Shown here: positions 46,101 through 61,100 of the stretch, in pieces
Position numbering within the stretch: position 1 is the first letter of the stretch
Layout of the letters: every line of letters begins with the position of its first letter
Source: Mactromeris polynyma
Lineage: Eukaryota; Mollusca; Bivalvia; Venerida; Mactridae
NCBI GenBank assembly: GCA_032209605.1
Contig: JASFXZ010000092.1
Location: 371,715 to 435,714, forward strand
Direction: 5' to 3'
Length of the DNA: 64,000 bases
Translations under genes and position numbers: made by a program
The notes under the pieces: model-generated
What the model saw: the letters and a program-made list of their open reading frames with translations, nothing else
Databases searched by the model: none
Told to the model about the DNA's origin: nothing

Positions 46101-49100
46101 GTTTAATGTCACGGCTAAGTGATCGTAATAAATGTTGAGTTGTAGCTCTATATATAATAAAATTGTAAATACCTTTAAAATTCTTAAATAAGTAATAACA
46201 CACATGACATTAAAATATGAGGTACATTTTTATAACTTAGTAACGTGATCTATGACCCTACGTCATACGTCAGTGTGTGTGTACACACGTAACGTCAACG
46301 TTTGACCACTTTTCCTGAAATAAAGTGACGATTTAATGATTTTCTAAATTGAAATTCTCGTAAAGACAAAAAAACTTACTTTTCACTCGTCTTTCGTAAA
46401 GGGGAACCAGTTAAAATCGTAGATCCGTAACACGAAACTTGTTTACTTTTCCACGAATTGATACACGCCGTGTAACCAATCTGATCATCTTTAAACTTTG
46501 GATCCCGGACGAAGTTTTTTAATAACGTCCGTTTTGCGTATTCACGGACATGATTGAAAAGGTATTATCAAATGGTAATCACGCTTTGAAGCAGAATTGT
46601 TGCTGGAAAATATTTCGATATATAATTATGAAACTGGTAACTTTTATACATTTGTTACCTATATTCCAACGACTACACTCCGTGTACTCACTTTCCCAAA
46701 GTTCTAAAAATAGAATAGGGGAATTTTTGGTAGGTATAAAAACAAGTCTCTGTGTTTACGGTACGGACAGACGTGGACCGTATATATATATATCAAAGTA
46801 CTCAAAGTACACAAAGTACTTTATAAGAGAAAGCTGATGCAAGGCATCCATGTCGACAGAAAAAGTGTAGCAAATAATTATTGTCGGTAAAGTTGAAATA
46901 AAGAATGCTTTCGTCGCGGTAATGCGAACGTATTCAAAATACAAAGAAAACCGTTATGTGTTTTAGTTTGAATGCAAATACTTTATACGATGAGGAAAAT
47001 GTAATTTAATGATGAAAGTATTATGAAATGCAATTCTAATCAGGAAAATGTGAAAATATGAAACTAGGCTTTTTCTAGAAAAACTAAAAAAATAATTTAT
47101 TTTGAAAAACTTTAGGCCTAAGTATTACCTACATTCCCTTCCATAAATTATTGAATTGTTTAAAATTATTTTAAGAAACTTATTTTCACCGTTTCACACT
47201 AAAACAACACCACTACAAATCTCTGTCTCTGTTACGTATGATGCTCAATAACCTGTGTTTTACAGACGCTTTCAACATGATAAGGAAATTGAAAGCGCCT
47301 GTCTGACGTAGAGTGAAAAGCATACGATTCTTCTAGACACTTCTTCTAGACACTAAACACTATTGTTAGTTGATGTTGCGTCAAAAAGTAAACATGTAAT
47401 GATAGGTGGATGTATGGATGGACGGACGGAACAACGGGTTGGCGGACGGACGGACCGACGGGCTGGCGGACGGACGGACGGATGAGAGAGAAAGACATAG
47501 GAAGAATTTTAAGCAATTTATTATCAAAGTAAGTTTATCAAGGAAATACATGGAGTTACATGCAATGTAAATAAATAGATACAACGATGAACAATGTGTT
47601 ATCTTTGACAGAAATAATGAATGAAAGAGATAAATAAATAAACTTAAGAATGTATTAAGTATCATAGATGACAATTGTCATGAAAAAAACCCTGTCATTA
47701 ACCTAAGACGCTAGCAATGTAACTAAAATAAATTATCTATGAATAGCATATAAGTTATAACACGGAACTATCTGTAAAATCTGTTAAAAAGGAGACAATA
47801 AATTGTAAAAAACGAGCTTGAAATGTGTTTTTCGACGCAGCCGTACTAACATGGTTTTGCTATTTGCATATCAGTGTTGTGTGAATCAATCAAATCTTAC
47901 GTTAACCACCAAGGCAATTTCTCTTCAACCGAACAACGTTTGTAACCTTGACGCGGATTGGTTAACATTTCGATAAAGGGTACGTTACCTTACCGAAACC
48001 CACTGAATTTCGGTGAATTTACCGAAATCCGTTATGGATCTAGAGTGACCAGTAATCGTAACATCTAGGCATTTTTTATGTTGCACAACAAATCTAAACC
48101 TTCAAATGTCACCGACCATCTTTTGTCAAGATATTTCTTGTTTAACCTTACATATAAAAGGCGAAAACTTTTAGAATTCCTAACATCTTGTGACAGACTG
48201 TTCCAAAGTCAACAACCATTGAAAGCAAAATATTTCTTTCCAAAACCTTTGACCTTAGGAATGGAAAACCTCTTACATTCTGACATAAGATAACTTGTTC
48301 CATCAGGGGAGACATCAGTCTTAACCTGGCAATATACTTATGGATTTCACTAATGGGGGGGGGGGGGGGGCAAACTGATCCATTAAATAAGACATGACGA
48401 AGAGTAATTGGATTCACTCTTCTTTCTACTGGTACCCATTTTAAACGGGAAAATGCTCTGTACCAATATGTGACCTAGGATGCAACTTCAACACAAATTT
48501 TGATCTGGAGTGACCAGCAGTCGTAACAGCTCGGCATTTTGTTATGTTGCATAACAGATCGTAACCTTCAAATTGCGCTTTTTAAGATATTTTTTGTTTT
48601 TAACTACTTTGTACAATTACATGTATTAAATAAACGTTTCGCTCACTTTTTCATTTACGCCTTATTTTGTCTGAATACAAAACCTGGGACCAATCGGGTG
48701 AAACACAATAACGGGGACATTTACAATTGATTTTTGTTATATAAGCTCTACAGCTAACTTAAGTACAGACGGAAGCCAGTTTTCTGTTTTTAATATTTGA
48801 CATTGAATCCTTTAGCCTCATGCAAAATTTTAAGATTCTATCTTGAAGAGTTTTTGAACACCAGTGAGATAAGTGATCCAAAAATGGTCATTTTCAGACG
48901 TTATGCGGTTGCGCATCAAAATCTTTTACCTTAAAAATCTTCTAGACTGTAAGTGTAATGTTCTTTTCCCATATTATCATTTATAGATTATTTAATGACG
49001 ATTAAATCGATTCCAACTTTACGAAAATCAGAGCTAATTTAGCAATTTAACATGCAGAATTGTAAAAGTGGTGTTTCGTTATACATTTTTCAATTTATTA

Positions 49101-52100
49101 AGTGTTGATCATTTATGGCCCTGAAAATAAAATTAATTGCATGATTTTTCCTTATATATTCCTAAATATTTTTCAAAAAAGTGTAGTGTCCGTAACCAGC
49201 TAATTATTCTCCTAGAAAGAATAGCTACAGTAAACAATAAGCTATTTTTCCTTATAGATTTGACACTTAACACTAACATAATAACAAAATTTTGCACCTT
49301 CTTATCAGAATTTAGTCAGTATAAATGAAAATGTGGTCACGGACACTACAAATATGATGTAGTGTCCGTAACCATGATATTATAAATATCTTTATTTCAT
49401 CAAAAATGGCTGAATTTCTAGATTCTATGATGTCTGCTTTGCTGTATCATCATTATTGTTTGATTAAAAATTTAAAACAATGATGAAAACAGTTAACTGC
49501 TTAAAATATTTGAGCTGATAGTAAACCTTGAAGTACTAATTTGAAACCGGAAAATCTTATTGTAAAACCCCCATTTTGGTATCAGTTTGTCATAAACTCA
49601 AAAGATGAGTTCTTTTGTAATGTTAGGTTAAGAAAATTCATCTTCAAAATTATTTTTATGATGTCTATATATTCAGATTATTTTTGTAGTGTCCGTAACC
49701 CAGGGAATTTTTTATTTCTAGGGCAAAAAAATAAATATCTTTTTCATTTTTCAAAATTTCATGTTTTTCCTCCCTCCAATTAATTTATACCATGTATACT
49801 AGCATGCATATTTGTAAAAGATCTGTACTTGACATTAGTTTATGACATTTTATGAAATACACTTAAAAGTTAATTTTATGAAGTATATTTGAAGGTAAAT
49901 TATGCTTTATTTTATCTACAATTCAGGTAGTGTGTTATAATAGAAAAACATACTTTTCATGAAATTCTGTAGAAATTACTATCCTTTTATCCACAAAAAG
50001 AATGTTATTTTTAGAAAATTGTTGGAAAAAGAAGCCCGAGTGTAGTGTCCGTAACCATCAGTATTTCTTTTTTTTTCTAATTAACTAATGTAATTCTTAG
50101 GATTTTTGTTTCAGAAATATATTTTTTTATCATTCCTTTAAGTGCATAGCACCTACTTTGTTTAGATATGTTTAAGGTTTTACTTCAGAGATGAAATGAA
50201 AAACTTGGTCCCATCCATGTCAACATGTCATGTATGTTTACATTGGAATTACCTTTAATTACATATATTTATTTACAATCAAGCGGCATTCTGTTGTTAA
50301 AAAATGTAAACATTAAAAAGAAAATACATAAATTTAATATGTTACCTATGAAAAGTTATTCATATTGAGTAAATTATAAAACATAAGATCAATGTAGTGT
50401 CCGTAACTCAAATAACTTACCGAGTTCATTTTAAATACCATTTACGTAAGAAATACATTTTCTTCTGAGATTTATATATTGATTATATTCCCATGAATAA
50501 TAGGTCAATACTTGATGATTTTGATGGGCTACATGTATAAAGTTTTTCATTTTAAGAGTTGTGCTGTTCTTACAATAATCCTTTTTTTCACTAATCAAGA
50601 ATGGGGGTATAATTTTGCAGAATGTAAAAGTTATAACTTTTTTCCTATGATTTTTTTGGTTGGAATTTTGTTAATTAATTGTATTGGAATTATAATTTTG
50701 CAAAACACTTGGTAAAGTTCATTAAAGGCATAACTTTCCAGAGGTTAATTTTACAAGTAGTGTCCGTAACCAGCACTTACCTAACCCCATACAAAGTAGA
50801 ATAAAAAACATTTTTCATTGTTTTTTCCACTAACCGAATGAGTTTTACAAATTTCAAGCATTACTTATTCAGGATCACAAATGTTTTTTCTATTGTGTTG
50901 ACCTTTATTTTTGACCTCAAGTGCAACCTTACTGTTCCCTTTATTGTGTTTTACCCGAATATTGGTCCAAGACAAACGTATCAAATCGAATACAAAAGAA
51001 GCGCTTTCATATAATGTTACTTAATGCACAAAGTATTTAGTGGAGTGAGTACTAACACGAGTATTTCCATTGTAAAAATCACAATACATTCCTGCTGAAC
51101 AAAGGAGCAAATGTCTACACATTGCACCATAGTATCATGCACGAATAAATAATGATATATGCTCGTGAAAGTGTAATTGGCTTTCAAATGAATTGGAGGA
51201 TTAATTATTAAGAAAAGAGAGAGAATAAGTTGCTACAGGGAACGCCACATCGGCCTGCTTATGATAGTTCCCCCCACAAAGACTTCCGGGAAAACAACAG
51301 TCCATAAAATATAAGGCACTTGAGGAGGTTCAATGGTACATACGTAAGGGAACAGAGGCGCAAGGAATGACATGGCCGACCATAAGGATTAACTAGGAGA
51401 ACCAAAGAAGACAAACAGTGAAGGGTACGTACGTGTTTTCATTATTCAGTAAAGTCTGTAACGTATACAGTATATACACTCATCTGTACAGTAAATAGAT
51501 TAAATACAATTAGGTGTAATTTGATAATAAAGAATTAAGAATGCACAGTACTGATGTAAATATGAACAAAAGGCTACATCATCGTTTACTTTGGGAAACA
51601 ATTATAAGCAGCTTTCGTATTTGCATATATAGAACCAAGAGACTTCTTCGTATGCGTTCAATATTTCAAAGACATTCGAAATATGAAAACAATCTTGCTT
51701 ATAACGATAGAAAATATTAAGGACGCAAAGGGTGGCGCGAACCCAGACCGTGAGATAATTAGTCTCGTTCTTTACCGACTGAGCTAGGCCATTCCTAGCG
51801 CATCTGTTCCCTTGCGTATGTACCCTTGAGCCTCCTCAAGTGGCTAATGACTTTTCCATGAAGTCTGAGTGGGGAGGCACTGTCTTATGTATGCGGTGTT
51901 CCCTGTAGCAAATTATTCTCTCTCTTTTAAAGAATTATCGGGAGACCATCTGAACGTGAACTTTGTGAACCGGCCTCATCCAGTGTTGTTGGTACTGTCG
52001 CTAAACATCTTTAATACGAACCATTGCAATCTATTATCGATTCAAAAACGATTTTATCACGTTACGCACGAACAAAACCTGTAAAACTCTCATCTTGTTA

Positions 52101-55100
52101 AAAAAATATTTTTTCTCATTTTCGACATACACAGAATAAATCGGTATCACATAGGGTGTTCTTATTTTATGCATATTTATTGATGATTTTGGTTTGTTTT
52201 GGTAAAAACGAACACAAACAATGAGCATAATATTACTTTTACATGAATGTAAACACTGTATGGAAACTCTGTACGCCAAAAAACCGCGGCGTTTTCAAGA
52301 TGGCGGACGTAAAATGATGAAAAGGTAAGTGACATTTGTTTTTGGTCAGATCGTTTTAAATATGACGTCCTCGATTATAAAGTGTGTATGATCTTAAAGA
52401 GCTTGAAATTGGGAATTAACGTTTACTAGTCGTTTTTGATCGAACCGTAGCATCTTCATGTAATGTCTAGCTGAAGACGATATTTTCAGAAAGATTAAAA
52501 ATGAACCGAGAGACCGACAGAAAATTGGCGATTTTTGCTCTGAAACGAATGCCTCTATTAATCTACTTGGATATATCTATGAAAACGGTCAAGCCCTTCA
52601 CACATGACCATTGTTTTACCGCCAACACTCGCTTAAATAGATGTTTTGAAGGTTTGAAATTTGGCGTGCTGTACGCCGCGGTGCAATACGTAAACAAACC
52701 ACTGTACACCGCGGCGAAAGACATTTCTGTACGCCGCGGTGTCAGCCATCAAGCCAAAAATATGTACGCCGCGGTGCTAAATGGAAGAAAGCACAGTCCA
52801 CTTACCAAAATGATGAAAGAAAACTCTACATGTAGTCTAGCAAGGCGTATTGAAGGTTGTACATACACCTTGAGTCTGGCGCCTTAGACCACTCAACGAT
52901 CCTGACAATCTGAATGGATTGGATCACAATATTTGGGGCAGTGAAACCTTAAATAAACAGGAATACGTCAATATATACATCTGTATTTTTTTCACAATAA
53001 ACATATAGGATACAAATAAGGGAACATAATGTCGTTTTATGGGTGAAATAAAAGACACCGTTCACATGTGGTTATGTTTTTCTGTCTATCAAAAAATTAG
53101 GACGATCAATCTTGGTGTGGTTAGAATTTAACTAAATGTGCACACATCAAACTGTATTGTCAAATATAATAATAACATTCTGACGTTTTAACGACGTCAA
53201 TAACGACCTGTACTTCAACTGCTTATCGATTCCTTGACATGTAGTTTACTGTGCTGTTATTTATCTATACTTATTAATAAATAAGGTACCGTTCTAATCA
53301 ATGACTTATCCGTTTGTTTGTATTAATATATTGATATTAATACTGAGACGCCACTCGTACTGTTGGTTGCTTAATTCCAATATTAACCACGCTCTTAAAA
53401 TCACGCATTTCATTGCGAACGAGTCATGTAGATTGTTTTCACTCGAACCGCATAAAATGAGAGTGTATTGATACGTGTTCTAATTATTTCGTTGGTGCTA
53501 ATTTTGTTTATCAAAAGTCCATGACTCGTTTCCGTTAGCCGTATGCATTATAAAGAGAACAGAACAGAACAGAACAGAGCAGTACTTATATTAGTTTGTC
53601 CACAGTACATCATCAGTGCAATATTCAAGCTGTGAATTAAGTCGTCACATCGACAATTAAAAACTGTTAAATACATAAACGGATTATTATACGATCGTAG
53701 TAATACTTATACTGAAGTATGCGTACATTTCACAGATGATGAACAATGAAATAATTTTTAAAAGTATATTATACAGTGTTCGTACCATTTATTTCCATTT
53801 AGTATATTGTATTGTATTGTATTTCCATTTAGTCCAGATAATTTAAGCTGAAATACATACATTTGTGTATAAACAACAATGACACCGTGTTTGAATATTA
53901 TCAAGCAAACAAATCGACTGACTTGTTTATGCCAGCGTTGATTATCTTCCGCGACTTTTGTGATTCAGTATCATCATGTGCATCTATTCTATTGTCCAAA
54001 CACATGTAACAATGTTTCACTAACGTAGACAAGAACTCCCTCATTGTTATAATTAGTATTCGCCTATCGTGAATTATCTTATGAACACATCTTTAGAAAA
54101 CTAATGACTTTGCACGCAACTAAGTAGATAATATCGGAAAGTTTGCAAATAAAGGCGTCGCTTGTTTGACAATCTATTTCATCTTAACTAGTGATTTACC
54201 AAAATGGCCTTTAAGCAAACAATACTAAAATAAAAGATGTGTAAATAAGGAAGTTTAAACTGCATGGGATACAGCCACGTGTCGAAAGTGATTGAACCAA
54301 GGTATAGACTGTGGCTTCAAAGTTATCTGTCAAAACCTCGCAAACTAATAATCAGTACAATTTCTTATTACAAGGAAATCAAGTCTAAGGCCTGACTTCA
54401 TTTACTTAACGGCGCAATAGCCGAGAGGCTTATTTTGAGTTTTAACAATGCAATACAAGTTCAGATCCCATCCATAGTGTGTCCGGTTTTTTCTTCTCAT
54501 TTTGCTACGGCGATGCAAATATATTTTTTATGTTGACATTCTGATACTGTGCATTTTGTTTTCAATTATTCATAAAATTGTGTAATAAATGAATCATTTA
54601 GATATTTCGTTATGTATGGTAAATTGTAGTAGTCCTATACATCAAGGTCGACATGATCACGTGAAACTCGAGAATAACAAAGGAATTTTGGCTTTAAACA
54701 TACATGAATACAGATTGTCAACACATTTTGAAAATTAAAATGGCTACTTATAACGAAGAACAAGAGAATGAAATGAGGAAGAGAATGCATACATACATGT
54801 ATAATAAATACAAGAAAACCCAAATATGTGTATATATATGAAAAAATTCAGTGCAAAAAAAGACCAATAATGCAAGAAAAGATTGGTGAAATCGTAGTTA
54901 TAAAATAAACATACAGATGGATTTGATTTAGGGATGTCAACGAATGGCAATTTTGGTTTTCGAATATTCGGTCAACCTTACGAACGAATATTCGAACATT
55001 CGACCTCCTTATTTGATAATACCATTGCAATTCGAAGAAAACTTTATGCTTATCAGTTTTATGTTTTAAACTGATCACTCAAGTGGTAAACATTCCCGCG

Positions 55101-58100
55101 ATTACTAATACTTACAGGGCCTAAGTGTTATAAGTGTTAAGTCTCTCTTGACCCCAAATATACAACATGACATATCAATTAATAACACCTGTAGATATTA
55201 TGTTCACACACAAAAAGTGTCATTCATTGAAGTTTGATACTGAACTGAATGGTTATTTTTAGTATTTGCAGCAAAGTTTCCTGGCGTCTATACCACCATA
55301 TCCCGGAAACTTTCGACAACAAATGTATACTCCGTGTAATGGAGTACAATCTCCGGCAACACCCAGTGGTAATTTCCAGCAATTATTATATGATAAACTA
55401 GATACCATTGATAGAAGACTGCAAAAGTTAGACAGCATAGAACAACAGCTCGTCTCGATGTCCCATAAAATGACACTCATTGATAACCGTGTCTCCACGA
55501 TTGAGTCAACTTTAAACGAAACAAGCATCAACATTCGTGATATAGAAAATAGTCGTACAATGGACGCTCAAATTTGTGATGATATCTCTGCAAAACAAAC
55601 TTCTTTGGATCAACAATTAAAACAGGATAGCAAAAAAATTGACAGCATGGAACATGATTTAAATTCAGTGAAATTAGGACATTCCGACATGGCCGAGCAA
55701 CTCATAGATCTACAATCTCGATCAATGCGTGATAATCTTCTCTTCCATGGCATATCTGAGTGTAAAATACCTGAAGAACGGAAATCAGAAAATTGTGTCA
55801 ATAAAATATTAGAGTTTTGCGAGAATGATCTCAAGATGGAAGATGCTAAAACCTTATTCAAAATTGACAGAGCTCACAGGATTGGAAAATTTACCCAGGG
55901 GAAAAACCGCCCAATTGTAGCAAAGTTCAATTTTCACCAGGATAAATTACAAGTGAAACGTCGGGCTTATGAAACCTTCAACAGAGAATCAAAATACGGC
56001 GTCTCCGATCAATTCCCCAAAGCTATCCAGGAGAGACGAAAAAACTCATACCAGCATATGTTGAGGCCAAAAAGCAGAAAAAAACAGCAACACTAGTGTA
56101 CGACAAACTCGACGTTAACAATCAGACCTTCACGGCCGACAACGTTCATCTTTTGATGGAGAACTATATAGGACATAAACACAGAACAGTTATCTTTTCT
56201 ACTTTGGAATGTTCAAGGACTTAAATCTAAGCTCAATGATTGTGACTTTCTGAATTTTGTAAATGATTTTGACGTTTTACTTTTCACTGAAACTTGGAGT
56301 TCTGACATTTCTAATTTATCTCTTGATGGTTATGACTATTTTACATGTCCTCGCCCTAAATCAAACCGTTCTGCTAAGCGGATTAGCGGCGGTCTAGCAG
56401 TATATTTTAAAGAAAAATACCGTAATTATATTACTTTAGTAAGCCAAAATAGTAACGGTATTTTATGGTTTAAAATTAGTAGAGAACTTACATCGTACGA
56501 TTCAGATGTTTTTATATGTTTATGTGATATTCCACCGGAAACCTCGTCTGTTTATACAAATCCTAACTCAAATTTGTATAATTTTGATTTCTATGACCAT
56601 TTGAATAATGACATACGCCATTATAATGTAAATGATATTTATCTACGTAACGCGTTTAATAACTTTGTTTGTATGAATGTATTTGTGTGTGTGTATGATT
56701 GTATGTATGCATTGACTGTCTTTGTGCTGTTTTGTGTTATATAACCAAAGGCACGTACGTGCCGAGTATGTTAATAAAGAATGTAATGTAAATGTATCAA
56801 ATGGTCACTGAAAAATCTGAAATTAGATAATGAATACCTTAAATAAACAATCTACGAAAGAAATAGACACTTGCACGATTCAGAAAAGCTGAACATTTAA
56901 GAAAGAATTCAAACTTCCAACTGCAGTAACATGATCACGCATTCTATCTTGACTACATGTAGAGTTTTCTTTCATCATTTTGGTAAGTGGACTGTGCTTT
57001 CTTCCATTTAGCACCGCGGCGTACATATTTTTGGCTTGATGTCTGACACCGCGGCGTACAGAAATGTCTTTCGCCGCGGTGTACAGTGGTTTGTTTACGT
57101 ATTGCACCGCGGCGTACAGAACGCCAAATTTCAAACCTTCAAAACATCTATTTTAGCGAGTGTTGGCGGTAAAACAATGGTCATGTGTGAAGGGCTTGGC
57201 CGTTTTCATAGATTTATCCAAGTAGATTCATAGAGGCATTCGCTATAGAGCAAAAATCGCCAATTTTCTGTCGGTCTCTCGGTTCATTTTTAAACTTTCT
57301 GAAAAAATCGTGTTCAGCTAGACATACATGAAGATGCTACGGTTCGATCAAAAACGACTAGTAACCGTTAATTAATGTCCGCCATCTTGAAAACGCCGCG
57401 GTTTTTTGGCGTACAGAGTTTCCATACAGTGGTAAAGTGTGCATTGTAATTCCTAGATTTGGTTAAAAGAACGATTGGTATACCGTATGTTTCTCTTCGA
57501 GTGACAAACAGTATTATAAACATTGGCATCCGAAATCCACATACCATTGATCGTATGCGTTTCTTTTACTGACAGTTCCAAATGCTGTAAATCGCTTCAA
57601 GGTTATAATTTCTATTTTTGTTTTAAATGTATGTTATATTTCCCTTTCCCCTGTGCAATTGTATATAGTGTTCATGTTACTTTATCCCCACTTTCGGCCT
57701 ATTGTTGTCAGCTGTCTTGACTTGTCCTGTGATTTTTTTAATCCATTAAATCCCCCCTGTTTGTCCTCTTTGATTCTCCTAGTTATCCTTTATGTTCGGC
57801 CAGGCCATTACTTGCGCCCCTATTCCCTTACGTATATGTACCCGTGAGCCTCCTCAAATACCTTATGTTTTATGTATTATTGTTTTCCCGGAGGTCTGTG
57901 TGGAGAGTAAAGAAACCTTGACTATAAAGAAAATAGTATCAGAGACAAAATAACTTAACTCGACCTTGTTCCTCATTGATCAATTTAAACGAACGAACTC
58001 GTATAAACTGCAATAACCATTAATGTGCACCACATACTTTAATAAGACCCCATCTATTTTCGTCAATAAAGTATTGCAAAGTATGGTTGACTATAAACAA

Positions 58101-61100
58101 TCAAAATAAAGATACCCTTTTTTGCGCTTAAGAGGGACACAGAAAAAAAAAGATATTCATATCTGCTGCACGGTACATTTCAACTACTGGTTCTCTCATT
58201 AATTGTTTTTGAGAATCAAGTCGACTATTCCTTATCGAGCCACCCCATAGATGTTTGCCCTTATACATTCTCAACTTAGTTTTTGTGTGTTGAAGTTTTC
58301 ATCGGATCAGTGTGGGGAGGCCTTGTTCAACTTTAATTCTTCTTTTAACTAACAATAAGCACACGAATCTAGTCAGTTTGATACCCGGTTGTGTGTTTCA
58401 TTCACAAGTATGTATATGGTAAGAATCTTGAATGAAACTGTATCAGTTACTTTGTGTTTTATTAAGAAGCGTAAAATGAATGACGATAATAACATATTCT
58501 AGATGAAAGAACTCACAATACTGAATGAAAGATATATGTGGTAGGTTCTTTATAGTTTCGTTTAAAATGCAATCATATACACAGTGCTATCTACAGTTAC
58601 AACAACAACAACACAAATGTCATCAGCAGCACCATGACTGGCAACATCCATTATTTCCAGCATGATAAATACAATTGTCACAAGCATCACCATCATTGCC
58701 TTCATTCAATTCGTTTTTTTCTGTTGGTCTCTCGATATTATCATCATCATCACAATTAAAATTAAAACAAAGACGTAAGAACAACAATAACAAATTTAAC
58801 AACAACAATAACACAACAATTATTGAGCATTAACACTATTAAGCGATTCAAATTTACACTGCAGTGTATAAACGTCTTTAGCATTAACACTATCAAGCGA
58901 TGCTAATTTACACCGCATTCCATAAAAGTATTTAGCATTAACACTATCAAGCGATGCTAATTTACACCGCATTCCATAAAAGTATTTAGCATTAACACTA
59001 TTAAGCGATTCAAATTTATTCTGCAGTGTATAAACGTCTTTAGCATTAACATTATTAAGCGATTCAAATTTATTCTGCAGTGTATAAACGTCTTTAGCAT
59101 TAACAATATTAAGCGATTCAAATTTATTCTGCAGTGTATAAACGTCTTTAGCATTAACAATATTAAGCGATTCAAATTTATTCTGCAGTGTATAAACGTC
59201 TTTAGCATTAACACTATTAAGCGATTCAAATTCAGTAGTGTATAAAAGTCTTTGCATTAAGCGTAAATACACATATTTAGATGTCACGTGATCCTAAATT
59301 GGCTAATCCTGGACATTATTACCATCAGAATTAACTGTGAAACTAATATCAGTATCAACATAAGTGGACACTGAAGATACGTCTGAAGCATGGATATAAG
59401 CTGACGACCCTCGAACATATCTTCCAGTTTTATCGTATTCCAGACGAGGTCCCCAGTCGTGGGTTTCCATGATTGAACCTCGGATCTGTAACAAGATATG
59501 ATTATGAAATAGTTGTACATGCGAGTGATTTTAATGATGAGGACAAGCCATCATCTGCCAGAGCGGGTCTGTCTTAAAATGAAGAAAATATTACATATGA
59601 GTTATGTAGATAATTTGTGAATTGTTTATATTGAGCACAGCAAATGATAATGTGCTTTCTGTAAGGCTGCACGGATGTTCATTGAATGCACAATGTTTTT
59701 ATCGCACAAAATGGAATACATTTTAATTCCATGTATCCATCTAGCATATTGGTTAGGATACCATCTCGGCCAGGTACATGGAATACTACGTTGCTACGTA
59801 AACATACATAATATATGTCTCTTACACAAAAGGCCATGATGTACTTCCTATATCGTTCGCTGAGTACACTGTCATCTTGGCTGAATTATACTACTTAATG
59901 CGCTAATAAATTGGTCTAGGTTCAGACAAAATCAACTGGCAGTTTTATAGGAAATGTCGTTTATAGTTCCTGGAGGCCTTTTTACAGAACTTAATAATTT
60001 ATACAATCTTGGGAGAGGACACACAAGACTACACACCAAATATGAAAACTTTACAGCTTATAGTTTTGGACATGCGCAATTTTGCTCCTGCGACCTACTA
60101 ATGCAACAGATCGGAGCAATTAACATAAAGTTGAAAGAAGACTACTTAAGGATCATTCCAATGATCCAAACAGTTCACCATGAGCATTGTGTGCCCAGAT
60201 GAGCTAAAATAATTGTAACCGATAGGCTAATAGTCCTTGATAAAAGAAGAAATATTTAATACAAACTCCTTTGTTCTTCTTTATTTGGTACGCAGCAAAG
60301 GCAATCGATATTACAAAAGGCGTCGTTGTTAGGAGCCAGCCGATTGTCTCTCCCCCTGTGGTTGTTGGAATATTGCTATAACTTACAGCTTGATACGACA
60401 CTAAGGAGGCTATGAATATGAACTGAAATAAGAAAGGGAAGGGAGTTTATACGGTTGGAGATGAAACTATCACGAACGTAGATCAACATTTTCTAGCTAG
60501 ACTCCATGTATCCAACACTGTCGGGTTAAAGTTCCCGGAGGTATGAATCTTCTTTGTGCACTGTGTCATTTTCCTCGTAGAATCCCGTACCCATCGCCTG
60601 CGTCGCCGATACAAGAGGTAGTCAATACATTATGTCTCTGGTCATAGGTAGCATTAAACATTGAAGATATCTGGAGACTTTCAATGCCGACAGTTCAAAT
60701 CACTCACTCTGTACATATTTACACTCTTGCTACCGACAACTAACTTAAATGGAAATGGTATTTTTTCTAGGAAATACTATATTAACTTGAATATTAAACT
60801 AATGCTAACCGAAAATGCATAGTAACAAATCTAACTTACAATTCCAAATGCTGGTGCCGTAAATGACCATGTTGCCATCAAGTACCATTTCAGGTATACA
60901 TTTGTTGATCCCAACATCATTTCAACGTCAGCAATAAATTTCTTCAGTCCATAAATCCACGTGACGACAACAGCCTCCAAAATTAAAAACAATGTCAGTG
61001 TTAGGTTTGCCGTGTAAGACTCGAGGACTACAAACAGATGAATGCCGCCTCTTGTAACCAGGGGGAGTCCAAGTAGAAAGGGTACCAGACAAAGAACAAG